From: Serratia quinivorans | Lineage (GTDB): Bacteria; Pseudomonadota; Gammaproteobacteria; Enterobacterales; Enterobacteriaceae | Assembly: GCA_900457075.1 (NCBI GenBank) | Contig: UGYN01000002.1 | Location: forward strand, 5,394,001 to 5,458,000 | Length of the DNA stretch: 64,000 bases | Direction: 5' to 3' | Shown: one piece after another, positions 17,362-27,114 of the stretch | Numbering within the stretch: the stretch's first letter is position 1 | Layout of the letters: each line of letters starts with the position of its first letter | Position numbers and translations under genes: made by a program | The notes under the pieces: model-generated | What the model saw: only the letters and a program-made list of their open reading frames with translations | Databases searched by the model: none | What the model was told of the DNA's origin: nothing

Positions 17362-18111
17362 ATGATCATTTTTGTTACGGGTGCCACATCCGGATTTGGT
17401 GAGGCCATTACACGGCGTTTTATCCGCGAAGGCCATCAGGTGATTGCCTCTGGCCGTCGTATCGAACGTCTGGAAGAGTTGAAAGACGAGCTGGGTGAAG
17501 CACTGCATATCGTCCGCCTCGACGTGCGTAATCGCGCGGCCATTCAGCAGGTGATTGATGAGCTGCCGGCAGCGCTGCGCCACATTGACATACTGGTCAA
17601 TAATGCCGGGCTGGCGCTGGGTCTGGAGCCGGCGCACAAGGCCAACGCCGACGACTGGGAAACCATGATCGACACCAACACCAAAGGCCTGGTGAATATG
17701 ACCCGCGCCCTGCTGCCGGACATGGTCGAACGCAACATTGGCCACATAATCAACATCGGTTCGGTCGCAGCCAACTGGCCGTATGCCGGTGGCAACGTTT
17801 ATGGCGCAACCAAGGCCTTTGTCAAACAGTTCAGCCTCGGTCTGCGTGCCGATCTGCACGGTACCCGCATCCGTGTGACCGATATTGAGCCGGGCCTGGT
17901 GGGCGGCACCGAATTTTCCAACGTGCGCTTCAAAGGCGACGACGGCAAGGTGGATAAGGTCTACGACGGTGCCAATGCGCTGACGCCGGAGGATATCGCC
18001 GAGTCGGTGTTCTGGGTCGCGACCCTGCCGGCCCACGTCAACATTAACTCACTGGAAATCATGCCGGTCAGCCAATCCTTTGCCGGGTTGAATATCCACC
18101 GCGAGTCTTAA
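17362..18111 (+). CDS. ydfG: NADP-dependent 3-hydroxy acid dehydrogenase YdfG
   Basis: Short-chain dehydrogenase, 249 residues, nearly collinear with E. coli YdfG. It oxidises L-allo-threonine and 3-hydroxy acids and reduces malonic semialdehyde. The NADP site TGATSGFGEA is at about residues 7-16 with the ASGRR basic motif. NNAG lies near residue 80, the catalytic Ser in INIGSVAA, and YGATK is the Tyr/Lys pair. ATG 17362 is taken as start because TGAGGA is 8 bases upstream and the E. coli protein begins there; the in-frame codon at 17347 lacks a site. Confidence 0.95.
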   Translation: MIIFVTGATSGFGEAITRRFIREGHQVIASGRRIERLEELKDELGEALHIVRLDVRNRAAIQQVIDELPAALRHIDILVNNAGLALGLEPAHKANADDWETMIDTNTKGLVNMTRALLPDMVERNIGHIINIGSVAANWPYAGGNVYGATKAFVKQFSLGLRADLHGTRIRVTDIEPGLVGGTEFSNVRFKGDDGKVDKVYDGANALTPEDIAESVFWVATLPAHVNINSLEIMPVSQSFAGLNIHRES

Positions 18112-18118
18112 TCCTGAG

Positions 18119-18139
18119 CGGCAGGGCCTGTCCCTGCCG
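18119..18139 (+). terminator. hairpin between convergent ydfG and ynfA
   Basis: CGGCAGGG (18119-18126), loop CCTGT, CCCTGCCG (18132-18139), then TCGTTTCTC. It lies between two convergent stops and probably serves ydfG. Confidence 0.6.
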
Positions 18140-18146
18140 TCGTTTC

Positions 18147-18474
18147 TCAGGCCGCACGCCAGCCGGAAACGATAATCAACATGCCGGCCAGGGCCACGCC
18201 GGCCCCCAACCAGTCCAGCGCTGATAGTTTCACTCCGTCTACCACCCGCAACCACAATAACGCCGTCGCCACATAGACCCCGCCATAGGCCGCGTAGACC
18301 CGCCCACTGGCTGCCGGGTGCAGCGTCAACAACCAGACAAACAGCATCAGACTGGCCGCTGCCGGCAACAGTAACCAGGCACTAGCGTTTTTTTTTCAGC
18401 CACAAATAGGGCAAGAAACAGCCGATGATCTCGGCCAGTGCGGTGGCGAAAAATAACAGGGTGGTCTTTAACAT
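18147..18474 (-). pseudogene. ynfA: YnfA family membrane protein, frameshifted in an A9 tract
   Basis: UPF0060/YnfA, a small inner-membrane protein of four helices related to small multidrug resistance proteins. The N-terminal part ([20 protein letters not shown]) starts at 18474. The rest, from about [11 protein letters not shown] to IIVSGWRAA, is in another frame. The break is in nine As (T run at 18388-18396 on the plus strand). With eight As the frame reads [13 protein letters not shown], and the length is exactly 108 residues, the family norm. So either one base is a sequencing error, the gene is inactive, or slippage on the A9 run makes some full protein. Confidence 0.85.
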
Positions 18475-18578
18475 CGGGGAAACTTTCTCTCTGTAAACTA
18501 AACAAGGCCGTGCTTGACTGGTGCAGTCCGACAGCGCGATGGTATATTTATCAACACGCCTGCGGGCGCGGTAAAGCC

Positions 18579-18603
18579 AGTGTTGCCGTTATCAGGCAAC
18601 ACT
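18579..18603 (+). other. stem-loop in the ynfB leader
   Basis: AGTGTTGCC (18579-18587) and GGCAACACT (18595-18603) pair perfectly over a 7-base loop, ending 6 bases before AAGGA of the ynfB ribosome site. It is not followed by Ts, so it is more likely a leader structure affecting stability or translation than a terminator. Confidence 0.5.
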
Positions 18604-18622
18604 AACTCATAAGGATGAAACG

Positions 18623-18991
18623 ATGAAAACACTTTCGACTCAACGACTGCTGCGCGGGATGCTGCCGGTCGCCATGCTGATGCTGATGGGGGCCTGGCAG
18701 GCTCCGGCGCTGGCCGCCACCTGCACTCAGGGCAGCACCTGCGTTACCGTCGATGGCAGCAACAGCGGTGCCATGAGTACCGAAGCGGCCCGTCAGAGCA
18801 AACAGCAGTTTAACGATACCAAATCCCTGCGCAATAAGGTTAACACCCGCGTGGAGAAAGAGTTCGACAAGGTAGACAAGGCGATTGACAGCGAAGAGCG
18901 CTGCGATGATAGCCTGAACGTCAATGCTTACTGGGAACCAAACACCCGTAAATGTCTGGATCGCCAGACCGGTCGTCAGATTAATCCTTAA
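18623..18991 (+). CDS. ynfB: YnfB, periplasmic DUF1283 (UPF0482) protein
   Basis: 122 residues with a signal peptide ending near APALA-A. The mature part has the family core [20 protein letters not shown] and the C-terminal block [16 protein letters not shown], very close to E. coli YnfB. Function unknown; the two C-terminal cysteines may form a disulfide. AAGGAT precedes the ATG. Followed at 90 bases by ynfD, as in the same part of the E. coli map. Confidence 0.92.
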   Translation: MKTLSTQRLLRGMLPVAMLMLMGAWQAPALAATCTQGSTCVTVDGSNSGAMSTEAARQSKQQFNDTKSLRNKVNTRVEKEFDKVDKAIDSEERCDDSLNVNAYWEPNTRKCLDRQTGRQINP

Positions 18992-19081
18992 TCTGGTCGC
19001 AGCAAGACGGTGGCCGTTACTCTTCGCCACCGTAGCTGCTATCCTGACAAAGTAAGCCCATTTTCAAATAAGGACGAATGG

Positions 19082-19381
19082 ATGAAAAAAGCGCTTATTC
19101 TGGGTGTACTGCTGATGGCCGCTGCGCCGTTGGCCGCCCTGGCCTCATGCGAAAGCGTGAAGGCAGACATTTCGCAGAAAATCGTCAAAAACGGCGTGCC
19201 TGAGTCTGGTTTCAAACTGGATATCGTGCCGAACGATCAGGCCCAACAGGCCGGTGGTCTGGTAGTTGGCCACTGCGAAAATGACACGCAGAAGATTGTT
19301 TATACTCGCCTGGGCAACGGCGATGACAATGGTGACGCGGCTCAGACCGGCACCAGTCAGGATACCAAAACCTCGCAATAG
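19082..19381 (+). CDS. ynfD: YnfD-like periplasmic DUF1161 protein
   Basis: 99 residues: a signal peptide (ends near LAALA-SC), then CESVKADISQKI and NGVPESGF, a GHCENDTQKIVYTR block, and an acidic/Thr-rich tail. This is the DUF1161 pattern. Two cysteines are conserved and can pair in the periplasm. Start is ATG 19082 with AAGGA at 19070-19074; upstream in-frame codons have no ribosome site. Function unknown. Confidence 0.88.
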   Translation: MKKALILGVLLMAAAPLAALASCESVKADISQKIVKNGVPESGFKLDIVPNDQAQQAGGLVVGHCENDTQKIVYTRLGNGDDNGDAAQTGTSQDTKTSQ

Positions 19382-19390
19382 TTTCCGCTC

Positions 19391-19420
19391 AGGGCGCTCA
19401 GTGCGCCCTTTCCTTTTTAT
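19391..19420 (+). terminator. rho-independent terminator after ynfD
   Basis: AGGGCGC (19391-19397), loop TCAGT, GCGCCCT (19403-19409), then TTCCTTTTTATTT. It lies between convergent ynfD and the second DHA2 exporter. Confidence 0.85.
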
Positions 19421-20908
19421 TTAAGCCTGTTCCGCCTCTTCCCCCTCACCCTGTGGCCTGTGCCGCGCCGGGATCAGCATCGCCGCCGCCAGTGCCAGCA
19501 ATGACAACAGTGCAGAAACCAAAAATACCCAATGCAACGAAGCGGCAACCTGCTGCGTCATCTCCGCCAGTATTTCTGGCGTCATCGCGCTACGCGCAGC
19601 CGGTTCCATCAGTTGTTGTACCGGATCGGTCGTTTGCGGCAAACGAAACTGCAAGTTGATGTTCAGCGTTGCGCCCAAAATGGCGGTACCAATGGCCGAC
19701 CCCATCATCCGGGTAAACACCGTGCAGGCGGTGGCAATGCCGCGGATGCTGTGGTGAGCCGCGTTCTGCACCGAAACCAGAAACGTGGTGTTGCACAACC
19801 CCATACCGGCACCGACCATAAACGCCGCCACCCGGCCCCACAATAAGCCGCCGGTCGGCTGCAGCAACAACAGAATCAGGCCACCGGCCAGTAATAACAA
19901 CGCTCCCAATAGTGCCGTGGTGCGATAAGAAGTCATCAGCATCAGTCGACCGCTGAAGGTACTGGCCAGCGGCCAGCCAATCGACATCAGCGCCAGCGTG
20001 GTACCGGCCTCCAGGGGCGTTCCGCCCATCACGCCCTGAATAAAGGTCGGCAGAAAAGCACTGATGCCCATCATCGCCGCGCCAATCACCAGGCCGCCAA
20101 TATTGCCGGCCACGATCACCCGGCTTTGCCATAACGCCAACGGAAACAGTGGCTCCGGCGCTCGTCGTTCCTGGCGGATCAGCAACATCAGCGAGACGGC
20201 CGCCAACGCCAACAACGGCAGCACCCACCAACCGAGATTTTCTGCCTGCAGCAGTGACAGCAGCAACGCGGTAACAAACAACGTCAGCCAGGCGGTCCCC
20301 GCCAGATCCAACGCGTGTTCGCGCACCTGCTGACGGGAAGGCAGATAACGAGCCAGGAAAAACATCGCCAACAGACCGATCGGCAAGTTGACCCAGAACA
20401 CCAACGCCCAGGGCAAATGCTGGACGATAAACGCCCCCAGCAAGGGTCCAATAATCGCCGACACACCCCAAACGCTGGAAATATAGCCCATCACCTTGGG
20501 CCGCTCGGTAGGGCTGTAGATATCACCAATAATGGTGGTCGCTGTTGGCATAATCGCCCCGGCCCCCAACCCCTGCAGCAGACGAAAACCGATCAGCCAG
20601 TACATGTTCGGCGAGAAACCGCACAGCACCGAACCCAGTAAAAACAGCGATGCACCAAAGAAAAATACCCGCTTGCGCCCCAGCAGGTCCGCCAGCCGAC
20701 CATAAATGGGAATAGTGATGGCCTGCGCCAATAGATAGACCGCGAATACCCAGCCTAGCAGGGAAAAACCACCGAGATCGCCGATAATGGTTGGCATTGC
20801 CGTGGCGACAATGGTCGCTTCTATGGCCGACATAAACATCGCCAACATGCAGGCAATCAGGATTAAGGGGCGATGAGCGATTGGGGCTGATGCATCGTTA
20901 TTTGTCAT
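19421..20908 (-). CDS. MFS multidrug exporter, DHA2 family (EmrB/QacA-like)
   Basis: 495 residues, about 14 membrane helices. Helix 1 has SAIEATIVATAMPTI, motif A is GRLADLLGRKRVFF, and motif C GVSAIIGPLLGAF is in helix 5, all as in drug-exporting DHA2 antiporters. It uses the proton gradient to expel a toxic compound; substrate unknown. No clear ribosome site is seen before the ATG. It shares about 270 bases of gene-free DNA with the divergent clcB, in which I see no clear operator. It is not a close duplicate of the exporter at 15116. Confidence 0.9.
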   Translation of the reverse strand: MTNNDASAPIAHRPLILIACMLAMFMSAIEATIVATAMPTIIGDLGGFSLLGWVFAVYLLAQAITIPIYGRLADLLGRKRVFFFGASLFLLGSVLCGFSPNMYWLIGFRLLQGLGAGAIMPTATTIIGDIYSPTERPKVMGYISSVWGVSAIIGPLLGAFIVQHLPWALVFWVNLPIGLLAMFFLARYLPSRQQVREHALDLAGTAWLTLFVTALLLSLLQAENLGWWVLPLLALAAVSLMLLIRQERRAPEPLFPLALWQSRVIVAGNIGGLVIGAAMMGISAFLPTFIQGVMGGTPLEAGTTLALMSIGWPLASTFSGRLMLMTSYRTTALLGALLLLAGGLILLLLQPTGGLLWGRVAAFMVGAGMGLCNTTFLVSVQNAAHHSIRGIATACTVFTRMMGSAIGTAILGATLNINLQFRLPQTTDPVQQLMEPAARSAMTPEILAEMTQQVAASLHWVFLVSALLSLLALAAAMLIPARHRPQGEGEEAEQA

Positions 20909-21182
20909 GGCGTTATTACAAACCGTGGGTTCTTATTTTCATCCAATTATACCAGCCGGATTAAAGGTTGCCGTTACCGGTGTCTATTTCCCTGTTTTTA
21001 CTGATTATAAACGCACCATTTGAACAGAAAGTGACATCGTAACACAAAGCCATCTCGAGGCTCGTCGTAACGAATAAACCGCGAGCCTGTCTGCGGATCT
21101 GTAAAGATTCTCTGGTCTTCGGCCGGGGTGGCAAGCACAATGCTCAGCGACCCTTTCATTTTTCTCACGATTTTACTGACGC

Positions 21183-22463
21183 ATGAAACGATTGGTCCAC
21201 CTGCACCACTATCGCGCCCTGCTGCGCCGCCTGTTTATCGCCATCTTTCTTGGTATTGCCGCTGCGTTGGTGGTTTGGCTGTTTCACCGTGCGATGCTCG
21301 GGCTGGAATGGTTATTGCTCGATCATGAAGACGGCAGCCTGGTGGCCGCCGCCGCCGCATTGCCCGGCTGGCGCAGAGCGTTAACCCCGGCGCTGGGTGG
21401 GCTGGCGGCAGGCCTGCTATTGTGGGTTTATCAGCGCTATCAGCACCAGCGGCAGGTTGCTCCCACTGATTATATGGAGGCGATCGAAACCGGTGATGGC
21501 CGCCTGGACGTCAGCGCCAGCCTGGTGAAATGCCTGGCCTCACTGCTGGTGGTCTCCAGCGGCAGCGCTATCGGCCGCGAAGGCGCGATGATCCTGCTGG
21601 CGGCATTGGTAGGTTCCGTCTTTGCCCAGCGCTTCACCCATGAGAAAGAGTGGAAACTGTGGGTGGCCTGCGGTGCCGCAGCCGGTATGGCCAGCGCTTA
21701 TCACGCTCCACTGGCCGGCAGTCTGTTTATCGCCGAAATTCTGTTTGGCACACTGATGCTGGCCTCACTGGGTCCGGTGGTGATTGCCGCCGTCAGCGCC
21801 CTGCTGGTGACCAACCTGCTCAACGGCGGTCAGGCGCCGCTGTATCTGGTAGAGCCGCTGCCCGCCCCCTGGCCGGTGCAATATCTGTTGATGGCACTGC
21901 TCGGCGTTTTAGCCGGGGTCTGCGGCCCGTTATTCCTGTGGGCAATGTCTTCTTCCGGTCGCGCATTCCGTTCGCTACGGCTAAAACCGCCGCTGCAATT
22001 AGCGTTAGGGGGGCTGATTGTCGGGCTGCTGTCGCTGCTGTTTCCTGAGGTATGGGGCAATGGCTACAGTGTGGTGCAGGCGCTGCTCAGTGCGCCGCCC
22101 GGCGTATTGCTGGTAGGCGCCATTCTGATCTGCAAGTTGCTGGCGGTGCTCGCCAGCAGCGGATCCGGTGCACCTGGCGGTGTGTTCACACCCACGCTGT
22201 TTGTCGGGGCGGCGCTCGGTTCATTAGTTGGGCAACTCTGCGCCATCTGGCCGGAGTTGGGCAGTGCGGTACCGATTCTGATGGCATTAACCGGCATGGC
22301 TACGCTTTTGGCGGCCACCACCCACGCGCCGATAATGGCTGCGCTGATGGTGTTCGAAATGACCGGTGAATATACCCTGCTACCGGGGATCCTGTTGGCC
22401 TGTGTGATCGCCACCACCGTCTCACGCGGTTTACGTTCGGTGTCGGTCTATCACAACGCCTAA
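21183..22463 (+). CDS. clcB: voltage-gated ClC-type chloride channel ClcB
   Basis: 426 residues, close to E. coli ClcB. The selectivity-filter motifs are [11 protein letters not shown] near residue 118 and [13 protein letters not shown] near residue 324. ClC proteins of this type exchange chloride for protons and help in acid resistance. The start has no clear Shine-Dalgarno. The stop overlaps the convergent bioD2 stop (CTAA at 22460-22463), so the two transcripts must run into each other. Confidence 0.95.
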   Translation: MKRLVHLHHYRALLRRLFIAIFLGIAAALVVWLFHRAMLGLEWLLLDHEDGSLVAAAAALPGWRRALTPALGGLAAGLLLWVYQRYQHQRQVAPTDYMEAIETGDGRLDVSASLVKCLASLLVVSSGSAIGREGAMILLAALVGSVFAQRFTHEKEWKLWVACGAAAGMASAYHAPLAGSLFIAEILFGTLMLASLGPVVIAAVSALLVTNLLNGGQAPLYLVEPLPAPWPVQYLLMALLGVLAGVCGPLFLWAMSSSGRAFRSLRLKPPLQLALGGLIVGLLSLLFPEVWGNGYSVVQALLSAPPGVLLVGAILICKLLAVLASSGSGAPGGVFTPTLFVGAALGSLVGQLCAIWPELGSAVPILMALTGMATLLAATTHAPIMAALMVFEMTGEYTLLPGILLACVIATTVSRGLRSVSVYHNA

Positions 22464-23131
22464 CGGTTTAGCAGTGGAGAGATATCCAGATAACGTGCCA
22501 GTTCCCGCTGTTCGGCGCGTGGCAGATAAGGTATTTCACCCAGCAGCGGCGCAGGAATGCGTTGCTGCATCGCATCGATAGTTTCGGCGTAATGTGCCAG
22601 CCCCGGATTGATGCGGTTCGCGACCCAGCCCAGCAGCGGCAAGCCGTCATTAATGATCGCCTGCGCCGTTAATAAAGCGTGGCTGACACAGCCCAGTTTG
22701 ATCCCCACCACCAAAACCACCGGCAGCTGTTCCTGAATGACCCATTCGGCGTAAGGCCGCATATCGTTCATCAACACGCGCCAACCACCGCTCCCTTCCA
22801 CCACCACGGTATCGGCTTTGGTGGACAAATGTTGCAGCCCACTGCTCATCACACCGTAGTTGGTTTCCTTGGTAGGTTGCGCGTGAAAGACTTCTTCCAG
22901 ACAGGTAATGGGATTAATTTCCTGATACGACAGCGGCATGGTCGAAGATGCCTGCAAAACCAAAGCGTCTTTATTGCGAAGGCCTTCGCTGGTTTCCTGA
23001 CAGCGCGCAGCGACAGGTTTATAGCCGGCCACAGAACGGCCCTGCGCAGCAAGCGCCTGTAATAAAGCGCGAGAAACCACGGTTTTACCGACATCGGTAT
23101 CCGTACCTGTAACAAATAAACGCGTTAACAT
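22460..23131 (-). CDS. bioD2: dethiobiotin synthetase-like protein BioD2 (YnfK)
   Basis: 223 residues. P-loop GTDTDVGKT at about 9-17, the substrate Lys in GYKPVA, and VVEGSGGW. This is the second, non-bio-operon BioD paralogue of enterobacteria, which closes the ureido ring of biotin using ATP and CO2. It lies downstream of mlc on the same strand, as in E. coli. The 151-base gap to mlc suggests its own promoter is possible. Confidence 0.94.
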   Translation of the reverse strand: MLTRLFVTGTDTDVGKTVVSRALLQALAAQGRSVAGYKPVAARCQETSEGLRNKDALVLQASSTMPLSYQEINPITCLEEVFHAQPTKETNYGVMSSGLQHLSTKADTVVVEGSGGWRVLMNDMRPYAEWVIQEQLPVVLVVGIKLGCVSHALLTAQAIINDGLPLLGWVANRINPGLAHYAETIDAMQQRIPAPLLGEIPYLPRAEQRELARYLDISPLLNR

Positions 23132-23282
23132 GACTTAATTGCCCCGAGATGCACCGTTAACCAAAAAGTCGCCAAGAATGTGGCGAAAGCGACGAACGGG
23201 AAAAGTCTAGAGGATGCCGGGGAGACGGGGCTTGAGGTAGCTCAACCTTTTGTCGTTAAACGATAAGAATTGCTGATTGGTA

Positions 23283-24500
23283 TTAGCCTTGCAGCAACTG
23301 CACCAGCAGCGAACCGTTGTATAACGCTTCTTTCACCAGTGCCGCGCCGGGCATAGTGCCCTTATTGAAGAACTGAGTGGACTCCACCTGCACCTGCTCA
23401 CTGTAGGCCGGCAGCGACTGCTGACGTATACAGGAGGCAATGGCCGGATGCAGAATTTCTGCTGCGCGGTTCAGCGGGGAACCGACCAGGATTTTTTCCG
23501 GATTGAACAGATTAACCATGATCGCCAGAATGCGGCCCACGCTGTGCCCCACCCCGAGGATAATGTCTTTCGCCAATTGGTCACCCGCCAGCGCCGCATC
23601 ACACAGCGACTCGACCGTCAGCGGTGCACCGTGCAGACTGGAACTCATTGAGGTACCGAGGCGCGAACGGGCAATTTCCAGCATATTCTCGATGCTGGCG
23701 ACGGTTTCCAGGCAACCGTGATTGCCGCAGTAACAACGTTTGCCGTAAGGATCGACCTGAGTATGGCCAATCTCCACCACGCTACGGCTGCCGGCATGCA
23801 GCACCCTGCCACCGGTGATCACCCCAGCACCAACGTTGTGGTCGATCACCACCTGAATCACGTTTTGGCTGCCGCGCGATGCACCGTATAAGGCTTCGGC
23901 CATGGTCCAGGCGCTGATGTCGTGCTGCAGGTAAACCGGCAGACCGGTACGCGTTTCCAGCGCCGGGCCTAACGGCATATCCTCGACATCGTAAAACGGC
24001 ATGCGGTGTACCACGCCGGAGATCGCGTCAACCATGCCCGGCAGCGTAATGGCGATCGCCGTCAGGCGTTCAAGCTTGCTTTGATGGCGGATAAAGAACT
24101 GGTCGACTTCAGCAAGAATGCGTTTTAACAATGGTTCGGGATGTTCCGCGGCCAGTGGCAACAACTCTTCCACCACCAGTTTGCTGCTGATATCGCGCAG
24201 CGCCAGCGTAATGGTGCCACGGCTGATGCGTGCGGAAAGGTAGTGCCAGGCTTCGGTGTCCAGCACCAGCCCAACCGCCGGACGGCCACGGCTGCCAACT
24301 TCCTGGAACTCGGTTTCTTTAACCAGATGGGCTTCCAGCAGTTCGCGTACGATCTTGGTGATGCTGGCGGGGGCGAGCTGCGCCCGTTTTGACAGTTCGA
24401 TGCGCGAAATTGGTCCCAGTTGATCGATTAGCCGATAAACTGCCCCTGCGTTTGTTTGCTTGATTTGATCGATATGCCCAGGCTGCCCAACAGCAATCAC
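23283..24500 (-). CDS. mlc: global sugar repressor Mlc (DgsA)
   Basis: 405 residues, collinear with E. coli Mlc. The helix-turn-helix (ISRIELSKRAQLAPASITKI, residues about 30-49) binds operators of ptsG, manXYZ, malT and ptsHI. The ROK domain has the zinc motif KRCYCGNHGCLE and the GRPAVGL signature. Dephosphorylated EIICB-Glc sequesters the protein at the membrane. The start is GTG 24500 with AGGAG 7 bases upstream, matching the family N-terminus GHIDQIKQTNAGAVYRLIDQ. Gene order clcB-bioD2-mlc-ynfL-ynfM is the same as in E. coli. Confidence 0.97.
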   Translation of the reverse strand: MIAVGQPGHIDQIKQTNAGAVYRLIDQLGPISRIELSKRAQLAPASITKIVRELLEAHLVKETEFQEVGSRGRPAVGLVLDTEAWHYLSARISRGTITLALRDISSKLVVEELLPLAAEHPEPLLKRILAEVDQFFIRHQSKLERLTAIAITLPGMVDAISGVVHRMPFYDVEDMPLGPALETRTGLPVYLQHDISAWTMAEALYGASRGSQNVIQVVIDHNVGAGVITGGRVLHAGSRSVVEIGHTQVDPYGKRCYCGNHGCLETVASIENMLEIARSRLGTSMSSSLHGAPLTVESLCDAALAGDQLAKDIILGVGHSVGRILAIMVNLFNPEKILVGSPLNRAAEILHPAIASCIRQQSLPAYSEQVQVESTQFFNKGTMPGAALVKEALYNGSLLVQLLQG

Positions 24501-24658
24501 AAACCTGCTCCTACTATTTTTCGCGCTTCTAAATAAAGACTATCGGCTATGGTGGGGCTTTTGTAATACAGCGTCAACTATTTGATTCGTTATGTGATTT
24601 GCTGCACAAATTCACCCCACTTTCCCTGCGGAATGCGTTTTATTTGCCCAGTTGGCTT

Positions 24659-25549
24659 TCAGGGCAACAGTAACGCCATCAGGGATTTGGCCGCTGCCGT
24701 CAGAGGGCGTTGGCGATGATGTACCAACCAAACCTCGGTCATCGCCTCAGGCTCCGCCAGCGGTAAATATTGCACGCCGTCGATTTTAACCCGCGCGAAA
24801 GACGCCGGCAGAATCGAGATGCCCAAGCCGGAGGAGACCAGGCCGATAATGGTCATCGCCTCACCAACTTCCTGGGTGATATAAGGGGTGATACCCGCTT
24901 TGGCCAGCAGCGACAAGATCTCGTCATGCAGCGCGGTTCCTACTTCACGCGAGAAAAAGACAAAGGGTTCTTCCGCCAGATGTTGGAAGCGCAGCGTACC
25001 GGGTGCCACATGGGTTAACGGATGCCCTTCCGGTACCACCGCCACCAAGGGTTCACACAGTAAAAGCTGATGCTTTAACACGTCCGGTAAGCGCGTGTTG
25101 CGCATCACGCCCAGATCCAGCTCGCCATTAAGTAAGGGTTCGATCTGCTGCTTGGTATTCACTTCGCGCATCTTGATATGCACCTGTGAATGCTGCTGAC
25201 GAAAAGCTCGCAGGCTGCGCGATACCACGCTGATAAAGGGGGCCGAAGAGGTGAAACCTATGGTCAACTCACCCAGTTCGCCACGTTCCAACCGCGCCGC
25301 TTTCTCGGCTGCGCGACTCACCTGATCAAGCACCTGATAGGCCTCTTTCAGAAACATGTCTCCCGCCTGCGTCAGGCTGACATTGCGGTTGTTGCGCGCC
25401 AGCAGGCGTGCGCCGACCATTTCCTCCAGCGCCTGGATTTGCTGGCTAAGCGGCGGCTGAGAGATACGCAGACGTTCTGCGGCCCGACCAAAATGCAACT
25501 CTTCTGCCACGGCGACAAAATAACGCAGATGCCTCAATTCGATATTCAT
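24659..25549 (-). CDS. ynfL: LysR-family regulator YnfL
   Basis: 296 residues. N-terminal helix-turn-helix (LHFGRAAERLRISQPPLSQQ, residues about 18-37), then a two-lobed effector domain, as in the CbbR/BenM-like LysR group. It is divergent from ynfM, 114 bases away, exactly as in E. coli, and probably controls it. Effector unknown. The AT-rich intergenic DNA contains TTAATTATTAATATATTA, a possible LysR target, but I cannot define the operator. Confidence 0.93.
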   Translation of the reverse strand: MNIELRHLRYFVAVAEELHFGRAAERLRISQPPLSQQIQALEEMVGARLLARNNRNVSLTQAGDMFLKEAYQVLDQVSRAAEKAARLERGELGELTIGFTSSAPFISVVSRSLRAFRQQHSQVHIKMREVNTKQQIEPLLNGELDLGVMRNTRLPDVLKHQLLLCEPLVAVVPEGHPLTHVAPGTLRFQHLAEEPFVFFSREVGTALHDEILSLLAKAGITPYITQEVGEAMTIIGLVSSGLGISILPASFARVKIDGVQYLPLAEPEAMTEVWLVHHRQRPLTAAAKSLMALLLP

Positions 25550-25663
25550 ACTTTAAACGTCTCAATTTTAATTATTAATATATTAGACAAAAAACTGGCC
25601 CTCCCTATGATTTTGTTAACTCATAATGTGTTGATATATACCCTAGTTCGGTAAGGAAAAACT

Positions 25664-26959
25664 GTGACAACCCCTGTGCGTTCTGCGGCCGGTATGCCGT
25701 CGACGCTGGCCGCCAACGACGATGCGGCTGCTGCGCCAAAAACCCGACGTTCCACCCTTAACAAACTTCCCTACATCGAACGCGGAACGCCGCAGTTTAT
25801 GCGCGTTACTTTGGCGTTGTTTTCCGCCGGCCTGGCCACTTTCGCCTTGCTGTATTGCGTGCAGCCGATCCTGCCGGTTCTGTCGCAGGACTTTGGCATC
25901 TCCCCGGCGGAAAGCAGTCTGTCGCTATCGGTTTCCACCGGGCTATTGGCGATCGGCCTGATGTTTACCGGCCCGCTGTCCGACGCCATCGGCCGTAAAT
26001 CAGTGATGGTGGTGGCGCTGCTGCTGGCGGCTATTTGCACCCTGATTTGCGCCTTTATGACCAGTTGGCATGGCATTCTGCTGATGCGCGCGCTGATAGG
26101 CCTTTCACTTAGTGGCGTCGCCGCCGTTGGCATGACCTACCTGAGCGAAGAGATCCATCCCAGCTTTGTCGCCTTTTCGATGGGGCTGTATATCAGCGGT
26201 AACTCCATCGGCGGCATGAGCGGCCGCCTGGTGACGGGGGTACTGACCGACTTCTTCTCCTGGCGGGTATCGCTGGCGGTGATCGGCCTGTTCGCGCTGG
26301 CCGCGGCCTGCATGTTTTGGCGTATTTTGCCCGAATCAAAACATTTTCGGGCCAGTTCGCTGCGCCCGCGCACCCTGCTTATTAACTTCCGCCTGCATTG
26401 GCATGACAAAGGCTTACCACTGCTGTTTGCCGAAGGTTTTCTACTGATGGGCAGTTTTGTCACCATGTTCAACTATATTGGCTATCGCCTGCTGGCGGAT
26501 CCTTATCACCTCAGCCAGGCGATAGTGGGTTTGTTGTCGGTGGTGTATCTGACCGGTTCCTACAGTTCGCCGAAGGCCGGAGCCATGACCTCCCGATTTG
26601 GCCGTGGGCCGGTACTGTTGGCTTCAACCCTGATTATGCTGATCGGGATCCTGATTACCGCGCTGGCTCCGGTAGCGGTTATTTTCATCGGCATGATGCT
26701 GTTCACCGCCGGTTTCTTTGCTGCCCATTCGGTTGCCAGCAGTTGGATTGGTCGCCGCGCGCGCCGCGCCAAGGGCCAGGCATCTTCACTTTACCTGTTC
26801 TGTTATTACGTGGGTTCCAGCGTCGCCGGTACCCTCGGCGGCGTGTTCTGGCACAGTTTCGGCTGGAATGGCGTGGTGGCCTTTATCAGCGTGATGCTGT
26901 TGTTGGCCCTGTTGGTCGTGCACTACCTGAAAAAACTGCCGGAAGCGGCCCGCGTTTAA
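25664..26959 (+). CDS. ynfM: MFS transporter YnfM
   Basis: 431 residues, 12 membrane helices; very close to E. coli YnfM (RGTPQFMRVTLALFSAGLAT, GPLSDAIGRKSVMV as motif A). The extra 10 to 15 residues are in the cytoplasmic N-terminus. It is in the arabinose-efflux-like MFS group; in E. coli it has been linked to export of small metabolites. The start is GTG 25664 behind TAAGGA at good spacing. Confidence 0.94.
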   Translation: MTTPVRSAAGMPSTLAANDDAAAAPKTRRSTLNKLPYIERGTPQFMRVTLALFSAGLATFALLYCVQPILPVLSQDFGISPAESSLSLSVSTGLLAIGLMFTGPLSDAIGRKSVMVVALLLAAICTLICAFMTSWHGILLMRALIGLSLSGVAAVGMTYLSEEIHPSFVAFSMGLYISGNSIGGMSGRLVTGVLTDFFSWRVSLAVIGLFALAAACMFWRILPESKHFRASSLRPRTLLINFRLHWHDKGLPLLFAEGFLLMGSFVTMFNYIGYRLLADPYHLSQAIVGLLSVVYLTGSYSSPKAGAMTSRFGRGPVLLASTLIMLIGILITALAPVAVIFIGMMLFTAGFFAAHSVASSWIGRRARRAKGQASSLYLFCYYVGSSVAGTLGGVFWHSFGWNGVVAFISVMLLLALLVVHYLKKLPEAARV

Positions 26960-26967
26960 CCCCTGCC

Positions 26968-26996
26968 TTACCGCCTGCCTCTCGTGCAGGCGGTAA
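26968..26996 (+). terminator. hairpin terminator after ynfM
   Basis: TTACCGCCTGC (26968-26978) and GCAGGCGGTAA (26986-26996) pair perfectly over 7 bases, 8 bases after the ynfM stop. The tail is C-rich rather than T-rich, so efficiency is uncertain. Confidence 0.6.
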
Positions 26997-27085
26997 CCCC
27001 CTTAAAACCGCTGCCAGGCTGGACTACTCGGTACCCCTGCTCACACTGTTGCCGATGTTGCCCTTCCGTTTGCTACTCTCTTATT

Positions 27086-27101
27086 GTATGTTGTAACTAA
27101 A
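27086..27101 (+). promoter_or_regulatory. replication terminator (Ter) site in the tus leader
   Basis: GTATGTTGTAACTAAA matches the E. coli Ter core consensus (AGNATGTTGTAAYTAAA) at every base except the leading A, which is T here. The G at the start of the core, whose pairing partner is flipped out to lock the fork, is kept. It lies 13 bases before the tus start, like TerB in E. coli. There, Tus bound at TerB both stops forks and represses tus. By that model forks travelling left to right would be blocked; the orientation is inferred from homology. Confidence 0.93.
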
Positions 27102-27114
27102 ATGGGAGTGCATG

